Positions 17,138 to 25,055 of a stretch of DNA of 64,000 nt are shown here, piece by piece. The stretch is taken from NCBI GenBank assembly GCA_021769555.1, contig JAETSR010000003.1:62001-126000 (forward strand), given 5' to 3'. The first letter of the stretch is position 1; each line of letters opens with the position of its first letter. The translations under genes were made by a program, and so were the position numbers. This stretch comes from Clostridiaceae bacterium. GTDB lineage: Bacteria; Bacillota; Clostridia; Oscillospirales; Acutalibacteraceae. Under the pieces are notes generated by a model. The model saw only the letters and a program-made list of their open reading frames with translations. It had not been told where the DNA came from and did not search any database.

Positions 17138-19351
17138 ATGGACTTCAAGCTTTACAAAAACCCGGATGGCCCTGATATCGGCACCGCCGGGGCAAAAATC
17201 ATCGAGGCCGACGGCCTCTGCTTCAAGGACCTTGCGGGCACTGGGGAGCTGCTGCCCTATGAGGACTGGCGGCTCTCGGACGAGGAACGGGCAAAGGACC
17301 TGGCCTCCCGGCTGACAATACCGGAGATAGCCGGGCTCATGCTCTACTCCCCCCACCAGATGGTCCCCGCCATGCCCGGCGGGCCCTTCCCCGGCAGCTA
17401 CGGCGGCAGGACTTTCTCCGAGAGCGGGGCCGCCCCCTGGGAGCTGACGGACCAGCAGAAGGAGTTCGTCGAGCGGGACCATGTGCGGCATATCCTTGCA
17501 GCGGGCCTTGAGGGGGCCGAGACCGCCGCCCGGTGGAGCAACGAGCTTCAGGCCTACGCGGAGAGCCTGCCCTGGGGCATTCCGGTGAATATCTCCAGCG
17601 ACCCCCGCCACGGCTCGGGCAGCGCCGGGGAGGAGTACAAGTCCGGGGCCGGGGACGTGTCCAAATGGCCAGAGGGCCTTGGGATGGCGGCCACCTTCTC
17701 CCCTGAGACATGCAGGGCCTTCGGGGACGCCGTGTCCAAGGAGTGCAGGGCCATGGGCATAACCACCGCCCTGTTCCCCCAGGTGGACCTGGCGACGGAG
17801 CCCCGCTGGATGCGCCTTGAGGACACCTTTGGCTCACACCCCCAGCTTGTGACGGATTTCAGCAGAGCCTACTGCGACAGCCTGCAGACTACCGAGGGCG
17901 CAGAGGACGGCTGGGGCAGGGACAGCATATGCGCCATGGCGAAGCACTGGCCCGGCGGGGCCCCCTGCGAGGGCGGGCGGGACGCCCACTATCCCTTCGG
18001 GCGCTATGCCGTCTATCCGGGGAACAACCTCAAGGACCACCTGAGGCCCTTCTTGGAGGGCGCGTTCAACCTGCCCGGGCCCACAAAGTCCGCGGCGGCC
18101 GTTATGCCCTATTATACCGTCAGCTGGGGGCTTGACGAGAAGTACGGCAATAATGTGGGCAACTCCTACAGCCGCTATCTAATCAACGACCTCTTGCGGG
18201 AGAAGTACGGCTATGAGGGCGTGGTCTGCACCGACTGGGGCATTACCGCCGACCCGCTGCCGGAGATAGACTCCTTCTCGAGCCGCTGCTACGGCGTGGA
18301 GGACCTGACGGAAGCTGAGCGGCACCTTCTGGCTATTGAGAACGGCGTGGACCAGTTCGGCGGCAATTCCGCTATAGCCCCCATCCTCGAGGCCTATGAC
18401 ATTGGCTGTGAGCGCCACGGCGAGGAGGCCATGAGACAGCGGATGGAGCGCTCGGCGGTGCGGCTGCTGAAAAACATCTTCCGGTGCGGACTGTTCGAGA
18501 ACCCCTATCTGGACCCGGAGGAGAGCGTTAAAACTGCCGGGTGCGAGGAGTTCTGCCGGGCGGGGTACGAGGCCCAGCTCAAGTCTGTGGTGATGATAAA
18601 GAACACCGGCGCGCTGCCCCAAAGGGAGCGGGGAAAGGTCTATATACCCACAAGGCATATCGGCCCCATGAAGGCCTTCTTTAGAGGGGACATGCCCGCC
18701 AGGGACGTGGACCCGGTGGGTACGGAGCTGGTGGAGAAGTATTACGACAGGGTCAGCTCCCCTGATGAGGCCGACTTTGCCATAGTCTTCATCGAGAGCC
18801 CCCTCTCGGACGGCGGCTACTCCAAGGCCGACCGGGAGGCCGGGGGCAACGGCTATGTGCCCATCACATTGCAGTACCGGCCCTATACTGCCCACAGCGC
18901 CCGGGAAGTGAGCATTGCCGGCGGCGACCCTCGTGAGGACTTCACCAACCGGGGCTATAAGGGCAAGACAGGCTTTGCCGCTAACGAGGGCGATTTGGAT
19001 TTGGTTCTGGACACTAAAAAGGCCATGGGCGATAAGCCTGTGATAGTGGTGCTCCGTATGCACAAGCCCACTGTCCCCGCCGAGTTTGAGGGGAGCGCCG
19101 ACGCTGTTTTGGTAGACTTCGGCGTGCAGGGCCAGGCCATAATGGAGCTCATCAGCGGCGCGGCGGAGCCGGGAGGCCTGCTGCCTGTGCAGATGCCAAA
19201 GGACATGGAGACTGTTGAGAAGCACTGCGAGGACGTGCCCATGGACATGGAGGCATACACCGACAGCCAGGGCAATACCTATGACTTCGGCTTCGGCATG
19301 AACTGGAGCGGGGTCATACAGGATGAGCGCGCAGGGAGGTATCATAAATGA
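17138..19351 (+). CDS. Glycoside hydrolase family 3 (beta-glucosidase-like)
   Basis: 737-aa retaining glycosidase releasing terminal beta-linked sugars. The N-terminal (beta/alpha)8 domain includes the AMAKHWPG segment (Lys-His pair, about residues 269-270) and the nucleophile Asp366 in VCTDWGIT (the SDW motif). A C-terminal alpha/beta sandwich follows, but the protein ends soon after it and I see no fibronectin-III domain. No signal peptide, so it acts on imported oligosaccharides. Start ATG 17138 has AAGGAGGTC directly before it; the longer frame from 17111 would include this site. The stop overlaps the next gene by 4 bp (ATGA), implying translational coupling. Confidence 0.9.
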   Translation: MDFKLYKNPDGPDIGTAGAKIIEADGLCFKDLAGTGELLPYEDWRLSDEERAKDLASRLTIPEIAGLMLYSPHQMVPAMPGGPFPGSYGGRTFSESGAAPWELTDQQKEFVERDHVRHILAAGLEGAETAARWSNELQAYAESLPWGIPVNISSDPRHGSGSAGEEYKSGAGDVSKWPEGLGMAATFSPETCRAFGDAVSKECRAMGITTALFPQVDLATEPRWMRLEDTFGSHPQLVTDFSRAYCDSLQTTEGAEDGWGRDSICAMAKHWPGGAPCEGGRDAHYPFGRYAVYPGNNLKDHLRPFLEGAFNLPGPTKSAAAVMPYYTVSWGLDEKYGNNVGNSYSRYLINDLLREKYGYEGVVCTDWGITADPLPEIDSFSSRCYGVEDLTEAERHLLAIENGVDQFGGNSAIAPILEAYDIGCERHGEEAMRQRMERSAVRLLKNIFRCGLFENPYLDPEESVKTAGCEEFCRAGYEAQLKSVVMIKNTGALPQRERGKVYIPTRHIGPMKAFFRGDMPARDVDPVGTELVEKYYDRVSSPDEADFAIVFIESPLSDGGYSKADREAGGNGYVPITLQYRPYTAHSAREVSIAGGDPREDFTNRGYKGKTGFAANEGDLDLVLDTKKAMGDKPVIVVLRMHKPTVPAEFEGSADAVLVDFGVQGQAIMELISGAAEPGGLLPVQMPKDMETVEKHCEDVPMDMEAYTDSQGNTYDFGFGMNWSGVIQDERAGRYHK

Positions 19352-19905
19352 CGCACCCACAGGAGAGCGTGCTGAGGTCCTACGACCTGGAGCACGGGGC
19401 TTCGGCGGAGCTTGTGCTCTGGGGCGAGACCCTCTGGTGCGGCAAGATACGATTTGCGGAGAATAACACGGACGAGCCGGATGTGGAGAAGCTTATGGAG
19501 GAGTTCGTTGCCCTGGGGGACGCGGAGCTCTCCCCTGTGGACCCGGAGGCGGGCTGGGACGTGTGCATGAGCTTCAACTACCTCTCGGACGAGCGGCCCA
19601 GCGGGGTGTTCTTCGGGTTTTTGGTGGAGAGCCACAAGCAGCCCGAGGGCTTTGACATGCGCTGGCTCCCTGAGGGGCGGTACCTAAAGCTTGAGATAAA
19701 CGAGGCGTCGGCAAAGGCTTTGGAGAGCGAGCCCTGGGCCGGGGGCGTGCCGCCTTACCAGTGGGTGAGCGAGGCCCTGGGGCCAAGGCTTGGGTTCGTA
19801 TGCGGGGACAGCGAGCTGCCCATAACCGAGTACTATCACCATAAGGAGGACGGCTCCATCGACGGCTGCTGGCTCTATGTGCCCGTGAGGGAAAAGACCC
19901 TGTAA
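19348..19905 (+). CDS. GyrI-like / effector-binding domain protein
   Basis: 185-aa cytoplasmic protein with the look of a stand-alone GyrI/Rob effector-binding domain: the middle portion ends with GGVPPYQWVSEALGPR and the C-terminus has ITEYYHHKEDGSIDGCWLYVPV, the typical E-Y-Y/E-V-W-x-PV-like ending. Such domains bind small hydrophobic or cationic compounds. There is no DNA-binding domain. It overlaps the GH3 stop by ATGA, so the two are translated together; it might sense or hydrolyse a small product of the glycosidase, but this is inference. Confidence 0.65.
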   Translation: MTHPQESVLRSYDLEHGASAELVLWGETLWCGKIRFAENNTDEPDVEKLMEEFVALGDAELSPVDPEAGWDVCMSFNYLSDERPSGVFFGFLVESHKQPEGFDMRWLPEGRYLKLEINEASAKALESEPWAGGVPPYQWVSEALGPRLGFVCGDSELPITEYYHHKEDGSIDGCWLYVPVREKTL

Positions 19906-19930
19906 CGCGCAAATATGGGGCCCTTTGGGG

Positions 19931-19957
19931 TAAATTTTTCCTGATTTCTGCCGATAT
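19931..19957 (+). promoter_or_regulatory. Sigma-D (sigma-28) promoter
   Basis: TAAA (19931-19934), exactly 15 bp, then GCCGATAT (19950-19957): the flagellar sigma-28 consensus TAAA-N15-GCCGATAA with one mismatch. It lies 40 bp before the start of the gene at 19997, and no sigma-A promoter is evident nearby. Confidence 0.75.
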
Positions 19958-19996
19958 AGTTAATAGAGACATTTGAACATTAAGGAGGAATTTCTC

Positions 19997-20662
19997 ATGG
20001 CATTAGAATTTGACCCCAGTGTCAGCCGCTATCAGGGTGTAGCCAGCTACACCAAGGCTGCTGAGTCCGGCAAGGCCGGCAAAGCTGCCGAGGCTGCTGA
20101 AAGCGAAAAGAAGGCCGAAGAGTCCGGTGCGGCCGAAGGCAGCGCTGAGAAGAAGACCGACAGCGTTGAGCTGAGCAAGGACGCCCAGAGCGTCAATAAG
20201 ATGAGCGCCGACGAGCGCGCCGCGCTTGTAAAGAGCCTGAAGGCCGACCAGGAGTACCAGATGACCCGCTTCATCAACATGATGACCCAGACCTTCCAGA
20301 AGCAGGGCATGACCGCCAAGTCCGCTGAGGACGACAGCTTCTGGCGCATGTTCTCCTCGGGCAACCTGCAGGTGGACCAGGAGACCAAGGCAGCCGCCCA
20401 GGAGGCCATCTCCGAGAACGGCTACTGGGGCGTGAACCAGACCTCAGAGCGCATATTCAAGATGGCCCAGGCCCTGGCCGGGGACGACGTTGAGAAGATG
20501 CACGAGATGCAGGCCGCTGTAAAGCGCGGCTATGAGGCCGCGGGCAAGGCCTGGGGCGGCGACCTTCCCGGTATCGCCGGCGACACCATCAGCGCCGTTG
20601 ACAAGATGTTCGAGGACTATTTCGCCAAGGCCGGCAAGGTCGAGGGCGAGACTGAGGAATAA
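19997..20662 (+). CDS. Uncharacterised protein, DUF5610-like C-terminal half; motility-linked by promoter
   Basis: 221 aa, soluble and highly charged. Residues 10-60 are Ala/Glu/Lys-rich and probably disordered; VELSKDAQSVNKM resembles the helical segment seen in flagellar secretion-linked proteins; the C-terminal half has ERIFKMAQALAGDD, AAVKRGYEAAGKAWGGDLPGIAGDT and DKMFEDYF, a pattern I associate with DUF5610 proteins, often mislabelled hydrogenase-4 component G. Start ATG 19997 follows AAGGAGGAA. The sigma-D promoter suggests expression with late flagellar genes. The function is unknown; family assignment is from memory. Confidence 0.7.
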   Translation: MALEFDPSVSRYQGVASYTKAAESGKAGKAAEAAESEKKAEESGAAEGSAEKKTDSVELSKDAQSVNKMSADERAALVKSLKADQEYQMTRFINMMTQTFQKQGMTAKSAEDDSFWRMFSSGNLQVDQETKAAAQEAISENGYWGVNQTSERIFKMAQALAGDDVEKMHEMQAAVKRGYEAAGKAWGGDLPGIAGDTISAVDKMFEDYFAKAGKVEGETEE

Positions 20663-20679
20663 GCTCTACTTAAATAAAA

Positions 20680-20707
20680 GCAGAAGGGCAGCGTCGGCTG
20701 CCCTTTT
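20680..20707. terminator. Bidirectional terminator between the sigma-D gene and the XRE gene
   Basis: A 9-bp stem AAGGGCAGC (20684-20692) / GCTGCCCTT (20697-20705) with a 4-nt loop, with T-rich sequence on the right and A-rich sequence on the left, so it can end both converging transcripts. It touches the stop codon of the XRE gene. Confidence 0.75.
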
Positions 20708-20927
20708 ACTTTTTGCGCGGGTATGGCCTTGGGTCGTCTGTGAGCTCCAAAAGGTAGTCTACGCTGGTGTTGTAGAAGCGGCTGAGCGCTATCAGCACCT
20801 CGGCGGGCACTCCCCGCTTGCCTATCTCGTAGTTTGAATAGCACACCTGGGAGCAGTTCAGATACTCCGCCATATCCACTTGCTTCAGGTCATGGTCCTC
20901 CCTCAAATCCCGTATTCGCCTGTACAC
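20706..20927 (-). CDS. Small XRE-family transcriptional regulator
   Basis: 73 aa, essentially one Cro/CI-type helix-turn-helix domain: IRDLREDHDLKQVDMAEYL, then SQVCYSNYEIGKRGVPAEVLIALSRFYNTSVDYLL, with the usual hydrophobic pattern. The start is GTG 20927 with AGGGGG 7 nt upstream. It has no effector domain, so it is either constitutive or controlled by a partner. It is divergent from a strong promoter at 20987-21015 flanked by two direct repeats, which are its probable binding sites. Confidence 0.85.
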   Translation of the reverse strand: MYRRIRDLREDHDLKQVDMAEYLNCSQVCYSNYEIGKRGVPAEVLIALSRFYNTSVDYLLELTDDPRPYPRKK

Positions 20928-20974
20928 TCCTGCGCCCCCTCAAAAAAGTCGGTACACAAAAAGTATAGACAAAA

Positions 20975-21012
20975 CAAATTGTTATATTGACATGTAAAGC
21001 AAATCGTTGTAT
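20975..21012. promoter_or_regulatory. Two direct repeats, probable XRE operator sites
   Basis: CAAATTGTTATAT (20975-20987) and CAAATCGTTGTAT (21000-21012) match at 11 of 13 positions and start 25 bp apart. One abuts the -35 box and the other covers the -10 box of the promoter at 20987-21015. The first is also a near-perfect palindrome (AACAA-A-TTGTT). Their position 50-85 bp from the XRE start suggests repression by that protein. Confidence 0.5.
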
Positions 21013-21015
21013 AAT
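20987..21015 (+). promoter_or_regulatory. Perfect sigma-A promoter driving a short transcript
   Basis: TTGACA (20987-20992), 17-bp spacer, TATAAT (21010-21015). The first gene in this direction, degV, has its own promoter at 21157, and a strong terminator at 21044-21088 lies between. Confidence 0.8.
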
Positions 21016-21021
21016 GGGTTT

Positions 21022-21088
21022 ATAGAAAATAGCTTACAAGTTTGAAGCCGGGGCAAAATTTCTCCTCCCCCACCCCGGCTTCTTTTTT
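21022..21088 (+). ncRNA. Candidate small RNA with C-rich loop
   Basis: Predicted transcript of about 67 nt from the promoter at 20987-21015 to a terminator. It ends in a perfect 10-bp stem (21044-21053 with 21073-21082) followed by six T. The 19-nt loop contains TCTCCTCCCCC (21061-21071), complementary to Shine-Dalgarno sequences, as in RsaE-type Firmicute regulatory RNAs. No open frame with a ribosome site fits inside. The start point is estimated from the -10 box. Alternatively this is only a truncated leader. Confidence 0.5.
21044..21088 (+). terminator. Rho-independent terminator of the short transcript
   Basis: Perfect 10-bp GC-rich stem GAAGCCGGGG / CCCCGGCTTC with a 19-nt loop, then TTTTTT (21083-21088). 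The region 21089-21156 to the degV promoter shows nothing else. Confidence 0.75.
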
Positions 21089-21156
21089 ATGCCTGCTGTT
21101 TCTGCAATCTCCCCCGGTTTTTTCTATTTTATATCATAAAAATTTTCCCCAGCCGG

Positions 21157-21185
21157 TTGACCCGCGCCCAAATCTCGTGTATAAT
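21157..21185 (+). promoter_or_regulatory. Promoter of degV
   Basis: TTGACC (21157-21162), 17-bp spacer, TATAAT (21180-21185), about 45 bp before the ATG. Confidence 0.75.
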
Positions 21186-21230
21186 TATAGTGTTTGTGAC
21201 GAGATAATCCGGCGAAAGGAATGTTTATCT

Positions 21231-22067
21231 ATGGTTAAGATACTTACCGACAGCTCCTGTGACCTGTCCCCCGCCCGCTGTGAAGAGCTGGGCGTTGAAA
21301 TGCTGCCTATTACGGTGAACTTCGGCAGCGAGAGCTTTAGGGCTCATGAGGACATCACCAACGAGGAGTTTTACGAGAAGCTTGCGGCTGCCTCCGAGCT
21401 GCCGAAGACCGCCCAAATCACCCCCGCCTTCTTTGAGGAGAAGTTCACGGAGTACAGGGAGAGCGGCGAGGAGGTTGTCTGCCTGTTTATCTCCTCCATG
21501 ATGAGCGGCACCCTGCAGTCCGCGAGGATAGCCAAAAATCTTGTGGGCGCGGACAAGGTGTACCTTCCGGACACCCTCAATGTGACCTTCGCTCTGGGGC
21601 TGCTGGTAGAGGAGGCCGTAAAAATGCGGGACCGGGGGCTGTCCGCCGCAGAGATAGCCGCCGAGGTTGAGAAGCTGGTGCCCAGGGTGCGGCTCTGGGC
21701 GCTGATAGACGACCTGAAGTACCTGAAGATGGGCGGGCGGCTCTCAGCCACCAGCGCCCTTGTAGCAAGCATACTGGGCATCTGCCCCATCATCACCCTG
21801 GAAAACGGCCTCGTGGAGGTGGTCGGCAAAGCAAGAGGCAAGAAGGCCGCCTTTAAGTTCATACAGAACATGGTGGAGAAGGAGCCAATCTCCGGCGACT
21901 TCGCCGTTACCGTCGGCCACGCCGCCGTGCCCGGCACCAGGGACGATTTTATTGACTTCATGAGCGCCGAGCTCAAAAAGCGGGAGATACTAAAGCTCGA
22001 CATCGGCAGCATTGTGGGCACTCACACCGGCCCGGGGGCGTGCGGCCTGGCCTATATCCGCAAGTGA
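21231..22067 (+). CDS. DegV family fatty-acid-binding protein
   Basis: 278-aa DegV/FakB-type protein, which binds a fatty acid and presents it to the kinase FakA for phospholipid synthesis. N-terminal VKILTDSSCDLSP (residues 2-14), the substrate-loop region KTAQITPAFFEEKF, FISSMMSGTLQSARIA and C-terminal VGTHTGPGACGL are all family marks. Start ATG 21231 behind GAAAGGA gives the normal length. The stop overlaps the next frame (GTGA). Which fatty acid it prefers cannot be told. Confidence 0.92.
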   Translation: MVKILTDSSCDLSPARCEELGVEMLPITVNFGSESFRAHEDITNEEFYEKLAAASELPKTAQITPAFFEEKFTEYRESGEEVVCLFISSMMSGTLQSARIAKNLVGADKVYLPDTLNVTFALGLLVEEAVKMRDRGLSAAEIAAEVEKLVPRVRLWALIDDLKYLKMGGRLSATSALVASILGICPIITLENGLVEVVGKARGKKAAFKFIQNMVEKEPISGDFAVTVGHAAVPGTRDDFIDFMSAELKKREILKLDIGSIVGTHTGPGACGLAYIRK

Positions 22068-22444
22068 GGCGGCGCGCCCTCAAAGCCGCGGGGATATTCC
22101 TGGCCCTGGCTTTTGGGGCGGCGGCGCTCCTGCTCCTTCGCCCCCCATGCCTGATACTGGAGTACACCGGCTTCTATTGCGCCGGGTGCGGCACCCAGCG
22201 GATGGTGCTGGCCCTGCTGAGGGGCGACTTAAAAAGCGCCATGGGGCTGAACCTGTTCATGCTGGCAGTGCTGCCCATAGCGGGCATATATGCCGCCGCG
22301 GAGGCCCTTCGGTATGTGCAGGGGAAAAAGCTCCTTTGCCGCTCGCGGGGATTTCCGCCGGCTCTGCTGGCACTGCTGGGGGCGGCGGCGGTGTTCACAG
22401 TGCTCCGCAACCTGCCGGAGTTCCGGTGGCTCGCCCCGGCCTGA
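22064..22444 (+). CDS. DUF2752 membrane protein
   Basis: About 126 aa with three hydrophobic segments. The family signature C-x-G-C-G-T-Q-R (YCAGCGTQRMVLALLRGD) follows the first segment, then GLNLFMLAVLPIAGIY. Function unknown in the family. I place the start at GTG 22064, whose GTGA overlaps the DegV stop and would couple translation; GTG 22040 in the same frame is an alternative. No strong ribosome site for either. After it, 22445-22495 holds only A- and T-rich sequence with repeated TTTTTGAAA. Confidence 0.75.
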   Translation: MRRRALKAAGIFLALAFGAAALLLLRPPCLILEYTGFYCAGCGTQRMVLALLRGDLKSAMGLNLFMLAVLPIAGIYAAAEALRYVQGKKLLCRSRGFPPALLALLGAAAVFTVLRNLPEFRWLAPA

Positions 22445-22495
22445 AAAAAAGTGTTACCTTTTTTTGAAATTTTTGAAATTTGTGCAATTTGGCTC

Positions 22496-22524
22496 TTGAC
22501 TAGCAGGATTTATAATTCTATAAT
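22496..22524 (+). promoter_or_regulatory. Promoter of the RpiR-family regulator
   Basis: TTGACT (22496-22501), 17-bp spacer, TATAAT (22519-22524), about 90 bp before the GTG start. Confidence 0.75.
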
Positions 22525-22613
22525 AGAAATTGCCCATACGGGGCCTGTCGTTATATTAGACGCGGAAAATTCTTTCAATCCGTAAAAATCTTTTATAAAG
22601 AGGGTGCTGACTT

Positions 22614-23477
22614 GTGGCAGGTATCATATTGAAGCTGAACGAGATAATGGACGCCCTTCCATCCTCAGAGCAGAAGGTTGCCGTCTATATGGTGAGCAAT
22701 CTGGATGATATCGTGGGCGTCTCCGTGGAGGAGCTGGCCTCCCGGAGTGATTCCAGCCAGGCCGCTGTGGTGCGGTTCTGCAAAAAGATGGGTTTTAAGG
22801 GCTACAGGGAGTTTTCCATCAAGCTTGCCAGTGAGCTGGCCGTGGCGATGCACGGACAGTCGGACAGCCGTGAGTGCCCGGATTTGCGGGCCGGGGACAG
22901 GGCTGTGAACGTGATAGACAGCGTCTGCAGGCATAATATGCGGGCTATTGAGGACACCGGCACGCTTATCGACCCGGACCAGGTGGAGCTTGCGGCGGGC
23001 AGGCTCTTTGAAGCGCGGCGCGTGGACGTGTACGCTGTGGCTGCCTCCCATCTGGCAGCCCTGGACGCCCAGCAGAAGCTTCTCCGCATAGGGAAGCTGG
23101 CCACCGCCTATTCCGACCCCCATCTGCAGCTGTCCTCGGCGGCCTCCCTTGAGCCCGGGGACGTGGTGCTGGCCCTGTCCTGGTCCGGGGAGGCCAGGGA
23201 GGTCCTGCAGGCCTGTGACGCCGCAAGGCGTAGCGGGGCGTTCATCATCTCCATCTCAAAGCTGGGGCAGGTCAGCCTCAGCTCCTACTCGGATGTGCAT
23301 TTTGGCCTGAGCGCTCCGGAGCCTTCCCTTGGCAGCGGGGCCATGAGCTCAAGGATAGCCCAGATGACTATGGTGGATATCCTCTTCTCCTGCCTTGTGA
23401 GCAGGCACTATGAGGAGACTGCCCCCTATCTCGAGCGCACCAGGCAGGTGTCCATGGCCGCGAGAGTTTCACAGTAA
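22614..23477 (+). CDS. MurR/RpiR family transcriptional regulator
   Basis: 287-aa regulator of sugar or amino-sugar metabolism. The N-terminal HTH_6 domain (residues 1-77) shows SEQKVAVYMVSNLDD, SVEELASRSDSSQAAVVRFCKKMGFKGYREFSIKLA, the canonical form. The SIS domain follows (about 115-255; VYAVAASHLAALDAQQKL and SWSGEAREVLQACDAARRSGAFIISIS) and should bind a phosphosugar. The start is GTG 22614 with AGAGGGTG upstream. It is monocistronic; no sugar operon adjoins it, so its target is unknown. Confidence 0.92.
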   Translation: MAGIILKLNEIMDALPSSEQKVAVYMVSNLDDIVGVSVEELASRSDSSQAAVVRFCKKMGFKGYREFSIKLASELAVAMHGQSDSRECPDLRAGDRAVNVIDSVCRHNMRAIEDTGTLIDPDQVELAAGRLFEARRVDVYAVAASHLAALDAQQKLLRIGKLATAYSDPHLQLSSAASLEPGDVVLALSWSGEAREVLQACDAARRSGAFIISISKLGQVSLSSYSDVHFGLSAPEPSLGSGAMSSRIAQMTMVDILFSCLVSRHYEETAPYLERTRQVSMAARVSQ

Positions 23478-23486
23478 CATAACGCC

Positions 23487-23520
23487 AAAAGCCTGACAGT
23501 TTACACTGTCAGGCTTTTTT
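23487..23520. terminator. Terminator after the RpiR gene
   Basis: Stem AAAGCCTGACAG / CTGTCAGGCTTT around a short loop, followed by TTTTTT on the plus strand and by TTTT on the minus strand. Confidence 0.8.
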
Positions 23521-23578
23521 GTGCTGCTGTCCGCCGAATATCAGGGCGGCAGCGGCGCATATGGTTATGGCAGGAGAG

Positions 23579-24958
23579 TTAATCCGCTGTGAACATGCGG
23601 TACATTGCCTCCAGGCATATCTGTGCGTGGAGCTTGAACTTCTCAAGGCTTATCTGCTCGTTTACATCGTGCTCGTGGGCGGGGATATCGTCGGGGAAGC
23701 CCGGGCCGAAGGCCACGCCCCTGCCGAACATCTGCCGGGCGTAGGTTCCGCCGCCCATGGAGAAGATGGTGCAGTCCTCGCCTGTCACCTCTTTATAGGC
23801 GCCGGAGAGCAGGGTGACAAGCTTGCTCTCCTTGGGCAGGTACAGGGGCACCGCGTCGCTTAAAAGCACGTACTCAAGGCCCGCCTCCTTAACGGCTTTC
23901 TCAATGGCCTCAGAGATAACTTTGCCATCCTTCGTGGCGGGGTAGCGGATGTCCACAGTGAGGCTGCAGGCCTCGGGGGTGACGTTCACAATGCCCAGGT
24001 TGAAGGTGAGGGGGCCGCTGGGCTCGTCGCTCATGTCCACGCCCAGTAAGCTGCCGTCGCTGGTAAGGGCTATCCTATTGTGTATGAAGGTGAAGAAGGC
24101 CCCCAGGCGCTCGGAGCCGAACACCTCAGAGAGCAGCTCCACAAGGTATGAGGCGGCGTTTCTGCCGGTATGGGGCGCGGCGGCGTGGGCGGCCTTCCCC
24201 TTTGCCAGGAGCGCCGCGCCGTCCTCGGTGCGGGTGAGCTCTATCTCTATCCCACAGGACCCGGCGGCTTCGCTGAGCTTCTCAAACTCCGGGGCCGTGC
24301 AGACTATACGGCACTCGGCCTTGGAGGGCACGGCGTTGGCTACAGTTCCGGCTGTGAAGCTCCTGACTACGGTGGAGTCGTTTTTGGCCTTCACATTGAA
24401 GTTCATGCCGCCCTTCTCACAGTGGCAGATACCGTAGCCCGCGTCGGGGGTGAAGCCCATGTCGGGGTGCTGCTCCTTGGAGAAATAGTGGGCCATGTCT
24501 TTCATGCCTATCTCCTCGGCGGAGCCGAAGATGACCCTGAGCTTGCGCTTTCCCGCAACTCCCGCGTCCTTAATGGCCCGAAGGCAGTGCATGGCGACTA
24601 TTGCCGCGCCCTTATTGTCGGCAACGCCCCGGCCTATTGCCCGGCCGTCCTCTGTGACCTCCATCTTGAATGGGTCCGTGGCCCAGCCCTCACCGGCTGG
24701 GACCACATCCAGGTGGGCCATGACAACGGCATTGCCCTCACCCTCCCCTATCTCGGCATGGGCGGCGTAGTAGTCCACGTTCTTTGCTTTAAGGCCGTAG
24801 CTCTCGGCCAGCTCCACTGCTGTGTCAATGGCCTTTGCGCACTCATCCCCGAAGGGGTGCTCACCCTGTGAGGGCACAGCTACTGAGGGCACGGCTACCA
24901 TCTTCCCCAGGTCCCTCACAATGTCGTCCCAGTAGTCCAGTATTTTTTCTCCAAACAT
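23579..24958 (-). CDS. pepV: Dipeptidase PepV (M20 family)
   Basis: 459-aa zinc dipeptidase of the PepV/Sapep group. Metal-ligand motifs: VVMAHLDVVPAG (His, Asp), GRGVADNKGAA (Asp) and FGSAEEIGMKDM (catalytic and metal Glu). The lid domain lies between, and the C-terminal ligand region reads MGGGTYARQM and PAHEHDVNEQ. Cytoplasmic; it cleaves dipeptides taken up by the cell. The length fits PepV. Monocistronic and divergent from spmA. An ATG with GAGAGGAT upstream begins it. Confidence 0.92.
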   Translation of the reverse strand: MFGEKILDYWDDIVRDLGKMVAVPSVAVPSQGEHPFGDECAKAIDTAVELAESYGLKAKNVDYYAAHAEIGEGEGNAVVMAHLDVVPAGEGWATDPFKMEVTEDGRAIGRGVADNKGAAIVAMHCLRAIKDAGVAGKRKLRVIFGSAEEIGMKDMAHYFSKEQHPDMGFTPDAGYGICHCEKGGMNFNVKAKNDSTVVRSFTAGTVANAVPSKAECRIVCTAPEFEKLSEAAGSCGIEIELTRTEDGAALLAKGKAAHAAAPHTGRNAASYLVELLSEVFGSERLGAFFTFIHNRIALTSDGSLLGVDMSDEPSGPLTFNLGIVNVTPEACSLTVDIRYPATKDGKVISEAIEKAVKEAGLEYVLLSDAVPLYLPKESKLVTLLSGAYKEVTGEDCTIFSMGGGTYARQMFGRGVAFGPGFPDDIPAHEHDVNEQISLEKFKLHAQICLEAMYRMFTAD

Positions 24959-25055
24959 AATTTATCCTCTCTTTCAGTCCAAAATCTTGTCAGATATAAG
25001 CTTAATCTTTTTTGCGGCCAAAGTCAATAAAAATTTCTGAAACAGGAGGCTCCCG

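Noticed and set aside
21042..21230. Longer DegV reading frame beginning at 21042
   Set aside because: It would run through the terminator and the degV promoter; ATG 21231 has a ribosome site and gives the family N-terminus.
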